Shown here: one piece after another, positions 1 to 5,827 of the stretch
Layout: the number at the start of each line of letters is the position of its first letter
Position numbering within the stretch: the stretch's first letter is position 1
Source of the DNA: Erysipelotrichia bacterium
GTDB taxonomy: Bacteria; Bacillota_I; Bacilli_A; Erysipelotrichales; Erysipelotrichaceae
Direction of reading: 5' to 3'
Assembly (NCBI GenBank): GCA_009929095.1
Contig: SABF01000062.1
Location: forward strand, 1 to 7,917
Length of the DNA: 7,917 nucleotides
Made by a program: the position numbers and the translations under genes
Notes under the pieces: generated by a model
What the model was told of the DNA's origin: nothing
The model's input: only the letters and a program-made list of their open reading frames with translations
Databases searched by the model: none

Positions 1-775
1 CATACACACTGGTCATTGTATAACCCATAAACAGCGTAATGACGATGTTATCGGTATTGGTTGTCGCCAGAGTACTGAGCCGCTGGATCACTGCATACTT
101 TGCATTCTTCTGAAATGACTTATCATTCTCCTTAGCCGGAGTTTCCCGCATCCACGGATAAGTCTTCAGAGCAATTTTCCGAGCTACCAGATTGGATCCA
201 AATACATTGACTCCTTCAATCAGAATAATCCAGATAAACGGCATCTTTGCAAGAATGACCAAAATCATCAGAAACATTCTGGCAATAGCAATTGCCTGAA
301 TCCAAATATTGATTTTATACTCTTTCTGATCAGCAATAATTACAAAGTTAGGTCCCATCAGGAAGTAGGAAAGACCATATGGGATTGCCAGCATCAGAAA
401 CATGCCGGCCGTCTGAATATAATCAAGCGGAGAATCTGCGAAGAACGGAAAAAACAGCGCCACAGCAACACCAGCCCCCAGAACAATCCAGCCGGTGATG
501 CGGAAGATTTTCCTAGCGCCATAATAGATTTCCTGCACCTTCTGGTGATCCTTGTCAGCCAGAGGCTTGAATAAGAGCTGCCTGAATGCCAGAGAATAAG
601 ATATTTCACAGATATTCAGGAAGGTAATGATATTGGCTGCAGTGATCTGCAGACCATTTAAGTCACTGCCATAGAACCGGATGAAAAGTCGGACTTTTAA
701 AAATCCGACAAGCGGCAGAATAACGGCAGTGATCAGACTGACCAGAAAGTTGTAGAAAGAATATTTAGTACGCGT
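1..775 (-). CDS. Oligosaccharide flippase (Wzx/MATE-like), 3' end beyond window
   Basis: The minus-strand frame is open from about 790 to the window edge and gives 258 residues counted from an ACG codon at 775-773. The protein is highly hydrophobic, with about seven candidate membrane segments (near residues 10-30, 42-62, 95-112, 122-141, 155-175, 178-193 and 240-257). Its N-terminus (RTKYSFYNFLVSLI, then a KVRLFIRFYGSDLNGLQ segment) resembles polysaccharide-biosynthesis flippases of the MOP superfamily, which carry lipid-linked repeat units across the membrane. It lies 4 bases after the stop of a glycosyltransferase, so it is probably co-transcribed and translationally coupled. Oddly, no in-frame ATG, GTG or TTG lies between the upstream in-frame stop (TGA, about 797) and residue 125. 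The ACG sits 9 bases after a good AAAGGAG, where an ATG would be expected. The family call is by recognition, and the C-terminal half is not visible. Confidence 0.8.
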
Positions 776-779
776 ATTG

Positions 780-1745
780 CTAGTCTCCTTTGCAGATCAA
801 ACGATGGAACAGCCATGCGGTGCCGCGGCTGTAGAATCGCAGAAAGTACTGGTTCTTACGGCTCAGATTCTTCAGATATGAATTGCTGTGCCATTGCGGA
901 TAGCAGGTCATCATCACTGCTCTGCTTGTTTGATAGCATTCTTTCCAGAATGGCGAACGGATAAAGCGGAACATGCCATACAAACACAGGTGCTCAATAT
1001 GCAGGTATTCCAGTTCATCGTGATACTGTTTCTCAAGACCATCTGTTTCAAACTCTTCTCTGACCAGTTCCATAACATGAAATATATCTCTGATTCGCGG
1101 ATCATCACAGGATGCCATGATTGATCCTTCCCGCTGACGATAGTGAATCAAACATTCATTCAGATACCCAATCGAATGACAGTGAGCAAAGATTCTTGCA
1201 GTAACAGGGGTATCTTCATACCAGGTGCCAATCGGATATCGATAGCCATCTTCAGTGAAGAAAGATGCTTTATACATCTTGTTCCAGGCAAACATCGGTG
1301 ACAGCATAGCCTTCTTCTGAATCGTTTCAGCTGACCAGTCGCTGAGCCCCTTCATGACATAATTTCTGGATGTGTCCTTCCAAGAGTATTCAATATCCGT
1401 AACAACTGCATCATTGCCCTGTTCCATCAGATCGGACATCTTCTCATACAGAGACGGTTCCACATAATCATCGGAATCCAAAAAAGCTATGTACTTTCCT
1501 TTTGCGTAAGGAATGCCGTAGTTTCGAGCATCGGACAGTCCGCCATTCGTTTTGTGCAGCAGTCTGAAGCGATCAGGATACTGATCAGAAAACTTCAGAG
1601 CAATCTCCGGTGTACTATCGGTGCAGCCGTCATCCACCAGAATGACTTCCATATCCCGAAGAGTCTGAGCAGCGAGACTTTCCAGACACTGAGATACGTA
1701 TTCCTGCACATTGTACATTGGAACAATCACTGTAACTTTTACCAT
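780..1745 (-). CDS. Family 2 glycosyltransferase (GT-A fold)
   Basis: This 321-residue protein would transfer a sugar from a nucleotide-sugar donor to a growing glycan at the cytoplasmic face of the membrane. The N-terminal GT2 domain spans roughly residues 3-170. It shows the opening strand VTVIVPMYNVQEY (5-17), VDDG (37-40), the NGGLSDARN block (67-75) and the metal-binding DxD as DSDD (90-93). An AWNKMYK block (153-159) and WYED (175-178) follow, the latter probably supplying the catalytic-base region. The C-terminal 140 residues are variable and probably set acceptor specificity; no membrane anchor is obvious. An AGGAG 8 bases upstream supports the ATG start. It is first in its unit, with its own candidate promoter, and its TAG stop lies 4 bases before the flippase. 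The donor and acceptor sugars cannot be assigned. It is paralogous to the protein at 6877-7860. Confidence 0.93.
   Translation of the reverse strand: MVKVTVIVPMYNVQEYVSQCLESLAAQTLRDMEVILVDDGCTDSTPEIALKFSDQYPDRFRLLHKTNGGLSDARNYGIPYAKGKYIAFLDSDDYVEPSLYEKMSDLMEQGNDAVVTDIEYSWKDTSRNYVMKGLSDWSAETIQKKAMLSPMFAWNKMYKASFFTEDGYRYPIGTWYEDTPVTARIFAHCHSIGYLNECLIHYRQREGSIMASCDDPRIRDIFHVMELVREEFETDGLEKQYHDELEYLHIEHLCLYGMFRFIRSPFWKECYQTSRAVMMTCYPQWHSNSYLKNLSRKNQYFLRFYSRGTAWLFHRLICKGD
785..791 (-). promoter_or_regulatory. Ribosome binding site for the flippase
   Basis: AAAGGAG lies inside the last codons of the preceding glycosyltransferase gene. Nine bases separate it from the ACG codon at 775-773, which is ideal spacing. 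It is the main sequence evidence that the flippase should start at that ACG rather than at the in-frame CTG at 745-743 or the first ATG about 370 bases further on. Confidence 0.6.
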
Positions 1746-1769
1746 GCAGTATCTCCTGTCACGGTGTCA

Positions 1770-1778
1770 ATTATAACA
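1770..1778 (-). promoter_or_regulatory. Extended -10 promoter for glycosyltransferase-flippase unit
   Basis: TGTTATAAT is a perfect extended -10 element (TGnTATAAT). It lies 24 bases before the ATG at 1745 and gives an expected leader of under 20 bases that still contains the AGGAG site. No recognisable -35 lies 17 bases upstream, where the sequence belongs to the preceding hairpin; extended -10 promoters can work without one. Start-site position is inferred. Confidence 0.55.
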
Positions 1779-1790
1779 TACAGTATCTGA

Positions 1791-1821
1791 TAAGACTCCG
1801 AAGGAGCATCGTCCTTCGGAG
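1791..1821 (-). terminator. Hairpin terminator after the ABC exporter operon
   Basis: CTCCGAAGGA (1821-1812) and TCCTTCGGAG (1805-1796) pair perfectly over 10 bp around a 6-base loop, starting 13 bases after the permease stop. The following tail, TCTTA, is a weak T tract, so termination may be partial. On the plus strand the same hairpin is followed by CTTTAAATT, so it could also act in the opposite direction. Confidence 0.72.
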
Positions 1822-1834
1822 CTTTAAATTCATA

Positions 1835-3127
1835 TTATTCATATCTCAATGCATCAATTGGATCCAGTTTAGCGGCCTTGTTCGCCGGATAGTAACCAAA
1901 GAAGATGCCAATTCCCATAGAGAACAGTACCGAAACTGCGATAGCAGTGATGGAAGGTCTTGATGCATAGCCCAGCATACTGGCACCGACTGATCCCAAT
2001 ATAAGGCCAAGCACAATTCCAAGGGCACCGCCTACTAAACAGATGATGACAGATTCTGTAATAAACTGCATACGGATATCCATCTGCGTTGCCCCCAGGG
2101 CTTTGCGGGTGCCGATTTCTCTGGTTCGTTCAGTTATCGATACCAGCATAATGTTCATGACACCGATTCCGCCGACCAGAAGTGAGATTGCAGCAATTGC
2201 TGAGATAGCAAGCGTGATCTGGCTCATCATCTCGGTCATCGTACTGAGCATATCAGAGTTATTGCTTGCTTCAATAGTGTAGGAATCGTTGTGAGTATAG
2301 AAACTGGCAAAGAACTGCTGGGTAGTCTTCAGAAACTCTGTACTGTCTGCATCTGCCGATGCCATTATAGTGATGGAGGAATATCCGCTATTTGACTGCA
2401 TCAGTTTCTTGGCAGTCGTAACCGGAATGTACATGGCTGTAGTGATGTCGGTGGAAGTAGAGAACATTGAGTTTGCTTCATATTCATAGATTCCTACAAT
2501 GTAGAACTTCTGGGTGAACCCGTTCATCGTCACAGTGAAGCTTTCACCAACACCATCAGTCTTATCACCAAAGGTATCAGAGATAAACTGATCAGAGACC
2601 ACGCATACCTTGCGGGTATCTTCAAGGTCACTTGCATTGATCCATCTGCCAGTAAGCAGGGTAATATCATTTGCTGCCTTATAATCTTCATTAGTCCCGG
2701 ATATATTCACAGTCGCCTCATTGGCATTAACGGTAACCGTACTGTTTCCGACTGTCTCTGTAAGAGACAAATAATCAATGTCATCTGCATAGGCTGTTTT
2801 ATATTCATTGATCATGTCTGAGGTAATCAGATCTGAATCAGACATAGTACTGCGGCTGAACATTCTGCCCATGTTGGAACCGGAGCGGCCGGAGGTGCTG
2901 ACACCCCCAGAAGAACTGCTGGTTTTCTCTGTGACACTGACAGTGATATTGGTAATTCCAAAGGATTTCAGAGAATCAGTTATAGATCCGCTCAGCGAAC
3001 CTCCGACTGTCATGATGGCAATCACCGATCCTATTCCAATAATAATGCCAAGCATGGTAAGCAATGCCCGCATTTTATTGGACCGAAGAGATGCCAAAGC
3101 CATCTCAATGTTATCAAGAAAGCCCAT
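1835..3127 (-). CDS. MacB-type ABC transporter permease
   Basis: This 430-residue membrane subunit of a MacB/YknZ-like exporter would couple ATP hydrolysis at the inner face to work on a substrate outside the membrane. It has the MacB layout: TM1 near residues 20-42, a large extracytoplasmic domain (about 43-300), then a FtsX-type domain with three helices (about 305-330, 358-382 and 393-412). The FtsX hallmark VGGIGVMNIMLVSITERTRE (318-337) and the closing LDPIDALRYE are very characteristic. I chose the ATG at 3127 because GGGAGAGG ends 9 bases upstream and the family N-terminus starts there; an in-frame ATG at 3211 would add 28 residues lying wholly over the ATPase gene. It overlaps the ATPase gene by 14 bases. 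Residues 69-98 are a Ser/Gly/Arg/Met-rich insert in the extracytoplasmic domain. The substrate is unknown; antimicrobial peptides or toxins are common for relatives. Confidence 0.93.
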   Translation of the reverse strand: MGFLDNIEMALASLRSNKMRALLTMLGIIIGIGSVIAIMTVGGSLSGSITDSLKSFGITNITVSVTEKTSSSSGGVSTSGRSGSNMGRMFSRSTMSDSDLITSDMINEYKTAYADDIDYLSLTETVGNSTVTVNANEATVNISGTNEDYKAANDITLLTGRWINASDLEDTRKVCVVSDQFISDTFGDKTDGVGESFTVTMNGFTQKFYIVGIYEYEANSMFSTSTDITTAMYIPVTTAKKLMQSNSGYSSITIMASADADSTEFLKTTQQFFASFYTHNDSYTIEASNNSDMLSTMTEMMSQITLAISAIAAISLLVGGIGVMNIMLVSITERTREIGTRKALGATQMDIRMQFITESVIICLVGGALGIVLGLILGSVGASMLGYASRPSITAIAVSVLFSMGIGIFFGYYPANKAAKLDPIDALRYE

Positions 3128-3857
3128 GAGCAGACGCCTCTCCCTTTCCTTTGGTCTCACTGATGACGCGGCCATCACTGATCGAAATAATACGGTCGCT
3201 CTCTTCAGCAAGTTTCCGGTTATGCGTTATTAAAACAATTGTCACGCCGCGCTTCTGATGAATCTCATGAAACAGATCCATAACTTCCCGACTTGTTTCC
3301 GAGTCCAATGCGCCTGTCGGTTCATCAGCCAGCAGTATAGCAGGATCATTGGCAAGTGCCCTTGCAATAGCAACTCTCTGTTTCTGACCGCCCGACAGTT
3401 CATTTGGCTGATGCTTCATACGTTCACCCATACCAACTAATTTCAGAAGTTCCTGTGCTTTCTCCTGACGCTGTCTGCCGGGTATCCCTGCGTAAAGCAT
3501 TGGAAGTTCCACATTCTTCTGAGCATTCATTCTGCCAATCAGATTATAGGTCTGAAAGACAAAACCCACTTCCCTGTTCCGGATATGAGATACCTCTTTA
3601 TCCTTAGCTTTCATCATATCGATTTCATTCAGCTGATAACTGCCGCTGGTTGGTCTGTCCAAGGCCCCAATGATGTTCATCAGAGTGCTTTTTCCAGAAC
3701 CAGACTCGCCAACAATAGACACAAATTCTCCTTCAAAGACAGTAATATTTATCCCATGAAGAATTTCCAATTCATTCGGCTTGCCAATAAAGTATTTCTT
3801 TACAATATGCCTAAGCCGGATGATCGGCTTCCTTATTTTCTGTTCAGGCAAAGACAT
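3114..3857 (-). CDS. ABC transporter ATP-binding protein (LolD/MacB/YknY-like)
   Basis: This 247-residue nucleotide-binding subunit powers the adjacent permease. All ABC motifs are present and intact: Walker A GESGSGKST (50-58), Q-loop glutamine 102 in FVFQTYNL, signature LSGGQKQR (154-161), Walker B ILLADEP with catalytic Glu179, D-loop GALD (182-185) and switch His212 (ITHN). The length is that of a stand-alone MacB-class ATPase. The first 12 residues (polar, with several lysines) precede the usual start of the fold at IIRLRHIVKKY. Its ATG shares one base with the stop of the membrane-fusion gene (TGATG), and GGAG lies 8 bases upstream. Its end overlaps the permease start, so the three subunits are translationally coupled. 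Confidence 0.96.
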   Translation of the reverse strand: MSLPEQKIRKPIIRLRHIVKKYFIGKPNELEILHGINITVFEGEFVSIVGESGSGKSTLMNIIGALDRPTSGSYQLNEIDMMKAKDKEVSHIRNREVGFVFQTYNLIGRMNAQKNVELPMLYAGIPGRQRQEKAQELLKLVGMGERMKHQPNELSGGQKQRVAIARALANDPAILLADEPTGALDSETSREVMDLFHEIHQKRGVTIVLITHNRKLAEESDRIISISDGRVISETKGKGEASAHGLS

Positions 3858-5674
3858 CAGTTATCTCCAGGTCTGCCGCCTGACGGCGCGCCTCCAGCAG
3901 GCATATTGTCACTGCCCTGCTGAGCTCCTCCCATTCCAAAGCTGAATGCGGCATCACTTGAGGAGGTTGCTGAAGCGGCTGAAGATACTGCAGCAGCTTC
4001 GGCGTCAGCAGATGCTCTGACCGTCAGCCCATCCTTCAGATCTGAACCGCTGATTTCAATAAAATAGTCATTTTGTTCTCCGGTCGTGACTTTTACCGGC
4101 GAATAAGTACCATTCTCTCCCTTAACATATATAACAGAATTGCCATCATCATCTTTTCCAACAGCATCGATCGGCACGGTGTATACATCACCAGTGGAAG
4201 ATAAGACGATTTTCACTTCCGCACTCATACCGATCAGCAGTACATCGGTTGAACCATTGATTGTTACAGTTACATTGAAAGAAGAACTGGATTGTCCCTG
4301 ATTTGAAGCAGTCGCCACTGGCGAAACAGTAGATACTGTTCCCTGAAGTTCCTCAGTGATGGCATCACTGGTAATGACTGCAGTCATACCCTTCTCAATG
4401 GACTTGATATCATATTCATCGACAGGTACCGTAATCTGAAGAGAACTTGTATTCTGTATCGTCGCAACCGTCGAATCTGTTACCGTGCTGCCTACCGTTG
4501 CATTGATTGCCGTTACGACACCTGCTGTCTCTGATTTCAGCGTGCACTTTTCAAGATTGCTTCTGAGATCTTCCAAATCATTGTCTGTAACGCCCTTCGC
4601 AAGAGCATTCTGCGCATCGAAAAAAGCTGCATTGACTGTATTGAATTTCTGTGCAGCATTGTCATAAGTGGATTGTGCCTGTGCTAAAGCGGATGATGTA
4701 CTGTTATATGCTGATTCTGAAGAAGCATAATTCACACTTGTCTGCTTATCTTTCAATTCCGCAGCAGCAGAATCCGCCGCTGTCTTTGCTGTGGTATATG
4801 CAGAACTGGTGATGACTTCTGCATTGACAGCGATGTCATACGCAGACTTCAGAGCATCTCCTGTCGGTGCTGTGCTGCAGTCACTTTCATAGCCAGCCGC
4901 CAAACATGCAGAACTTGCTGACTGCAGAGTATTCAATGCAGTATTCTCGTTGGTGGTTGCGGTTACAAGCTCAGCGCTCAGATAATCATAATTTGATTGA
5001 AAAGTAGACACTTCACTTTTGGCTTTATTGTAGACAGCTGCCGCATTGTCATAGTTTGTCTGAGCAGTTGCCAGTGCAGACTTCGCATTGGCCATTGCCG
5101 TATATGCATCATTTTTGGAATAAGTCGCATCTTCAAGCGTCCGCTTCAGTTTTTCATATGATTCCTGATCAGAGGCCTCTTTTCTGGCAATCTGTTTTTC
5201 CAATTCTGATGTATCAAGAGTAACAAGCGTGTCTCCTGCCTGAACGGAATCTCCAACCTTGACATCAATACTCTTTACTACATATTTCAATGATGTAGTA
5301 ACGTTGGAAGTATCTTGTGAAGCAATCGTGCCGGCGGCAGTTACAGTGTTCTCCAGCGATCCTTTGCTCAAAGTTACAGAGCGAACATATGTGCTGCTCG
5401 CATCTGTCAATGCCGCAGTCTTATCGGATGACTTGCTGGGACGTAAGAAAAACCACCATCCCCCTAATACTGCGCCGGCGATCAAAATGAGCAAAAGAAT
5501 AATTCTGCCGGGTTTATGAAAACGATGTTTCTTTTCAGGCACTGGTTCCTCTGGTTCCTCTGGCTCCTCTTCATCATAATCATCGACATCAGAATCTTCA
5601 GGGTCTGCTGGTTCGTATCCTGCTGCAGGTTCGTCTGTTTTGATGACATGATCATTATTCTCATTGCTATCCAT
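3857..5674 (-). CDS. Membrane-fusion (HlyD/MacA-like) subunit of ABC exporter
   Basis: This 605-residue, single-pass protein would be the extracytoplasmic adaptor of the exporter, comparable to YknX of Bacillus or MacA. In order it has a very acidic cytoplasmic tail (1-46, with EEPEEPEEP), a basic stretch, a transmembrane helix (about 58-77) and the first lipoyl half-motif (about 115-158, with VKVGDSVQAGDTLV). A very long coiled-coil hairpin follows (about 158-372), then the second lipoyl half (374-410, with TAGVVTAINATVGSTV), a beta-barrel (about 412-490), a membrane-proximal domain (about 495-555), and an Ala/Ser-rich then Gly/Pro-rich tail. No outer-membrane partner is expected or seen. 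The hairpin tip carries Cys257 and Cys266. An AAGGAG site 7 bases before the ATG and the upstream promoter region support this start. It is longer than typical MacA (under 400 residues) because of the hairpin and both tails. Confidence 0.92.
   Translation of the reverse strand: MDSNENNDHVIKTDEPAAGYEPADPEDSDVDDYDEEEPEEPEEPVPEKKHRFHKPGRIILLLILIAGAVLGGWWFFLRPSKSSDKTAALTDASSTYVRSVTLSKGSLENTVTAAGTIASQDTSNVTTSLKYVVKSIDVKVGDSVQAGDTLVTLDTSELEKQIARKEASDQESYEKLKRTLEDATYSKNDAYTAMANAKSALATAQTNYDNAAAVYNKAKSEVSTFQSNYDYLSAELVTATTNENTALNTLQSASSACLAAGYESDCSTAPTGDALKSAYDIAVNAEVITSSAYTTAKTAADSAAAELKDKQTSVNYASSESAYNSTSSALAQAQSTYDNAAQKFNTVNAAFFDAQNALAKGVTDNDLEDLRSNLEKCTLKSETAGVVTAINATVGSTVTDSTVATIQNTSSLQITVPVDEYDIKSIEKGMTAVITSDAITEELQGTVSTVSPVATASNQGQSSSSFNVTVTINGSTDVLLIGMSAEVKIVLSSTGDVYTVPIDAVGKDDDGNSVIYVKGENGTYSPVKVTTGEQNDYFIEISGSDLKDGLTVRASADAEAAAVSSAASATSSSDAAFSFGMGGAQQGSDNMPAGGAPSGGRPGDN
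5542..5568 (-). repeat. Three tandem 9-bp units coding the acidic Glu-Glu-Pro tail
   Basis: The plus strand reads CTGGTTCCT, CTGGTTCCT, CTGGCTCCT. The first two units are identical and the third differs by one base. On the coding strand they encode the EEP-type repeats near residues 36-44 of the membrane-fusion protein. The unit length is a multiple of three, so slippage would change tail length without breaking the frame. Confidence 0.8.
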
Positions 5675-5701
5675 ATATTTCTCCTTGACTTACATTTTAT
5701 T

Positions 5702-5733
5702 ATTCTATATAAATGAGCAAAGTGTATGGTGAA
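5702..5733 (-). promoter_or_regulatory. Candidate promoter of the ABC exporter operon
   Basis: TATAGA (5709-5704), overlapping TAGAAT (5707-5702), is the best -10 candidate before the membrane-fusion gene. TTCACC (5733-5728) lies 18 bases upstream as a poor -35. The region after the terminator is AT-rich, and an AAGGAG site and ATG follow. The weak -35 overlaps a repeated TTCAC element, which would fit an activator-dependent promoter. Position is inferred from motif matching only. Confidence 0.4.
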
Positions 5734-5760
5734 TTTTACGTGAACATATCACGAATTCAC
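5729..5760 (-). promoter_or_regulatory. Nested inverted repeat, operator-like
   Basis: Read on the minus strand, GTGAATT (5760-5754) pairs with AATTCAC (5735-5729). Inside it CGTGA (5753-5749) pairs with TCACG (5743-5739) around a TATGT centre, with TAA as the only unpaired bases on one side. The same stretch holds direct repeats TTCACG (5744-5739) and TTCACC (5733-5728) exactly 11 bp apart. It has no T tract and lies just upstream of, or over, the candidate -35, so a protein-binding site is more likely than a terminator. Confidence 0.6.
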
Positions 5761-5775
5761 ACGGCAGGAGGATTA

Positions 5776-5821
5776 TAAAAGCAGTGATTCCTCCAGACTT
5801 CATTCTGATAGGCATCACTGC
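5776..5821 (-). terminator. Rho-independent terminator after the glycosyltransferase pair
   Basis: GCAGTGAT (5821-5814) pairs perfectly with ATCACTGC (5788-5781). Inside, after a single G/A mismatch, CCTATCAGA pairs with TCTGGAGG, with one bulged A and one wobble, closing a 6-base loop (ATGAAG). About 16 pairs are possible in all. TTTTAT follows directly, giving the classic stem plus T tract. It begins 7 bases after the glycosyltransferase stop and separates that operon from the exporter promoter. Confidence 0.9.
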
Positions 5822-5827
5822 AATATT

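Noticed and set aside
394..609. 71-residue minus-strand open frame with an ATG start.
   Set aside because: It is an out-of-frame shadow inside the flippase gene, whose own frame is open throughout and gives a convincing membrane protein.
780..797. Programmed frameshift fusing the glycosyltransferase to the flippase.
   Set aside because: The flippase frame is +1 to the transferase at this point, but there is no slippery heptamer, and a cytoplasmic transferase fused to a flippase N-terminus would be unusual. Reinitiation near the TAG stop is more likely.
1765..1770. Perfect TTGACA before the glycosyltransferase at 780-1745.
   Set aside because: It lies only 19 bases before the ATG, so its -10 would fall at the start codon region, and no -10 is seen there. 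The TATAAT that shares its first T is the better promoter element.
3128..3211. Longer permease start at 3211, adding 28 residues.
   Set aside because: The extra residues lie entirely over the ATPase gene and look unlike the MacB N-terminus. A good ribosome site sits 9 bases before the ATG at 3127.
2808..3233. 141-residue plus-strand open frame.
   Set aside because: It is antisense to the permease and ATPase. Its composition (Ile/Ser/Glu-rich) mirrors the opposite strand, and it has no recognisable domain.
5729..5760. Nested palindrome as a second terminator.
   Set aside because: No T tract follows in either useful position, a full terminator already lies 16 bases upstream, and the element abuts the candidate promoter.
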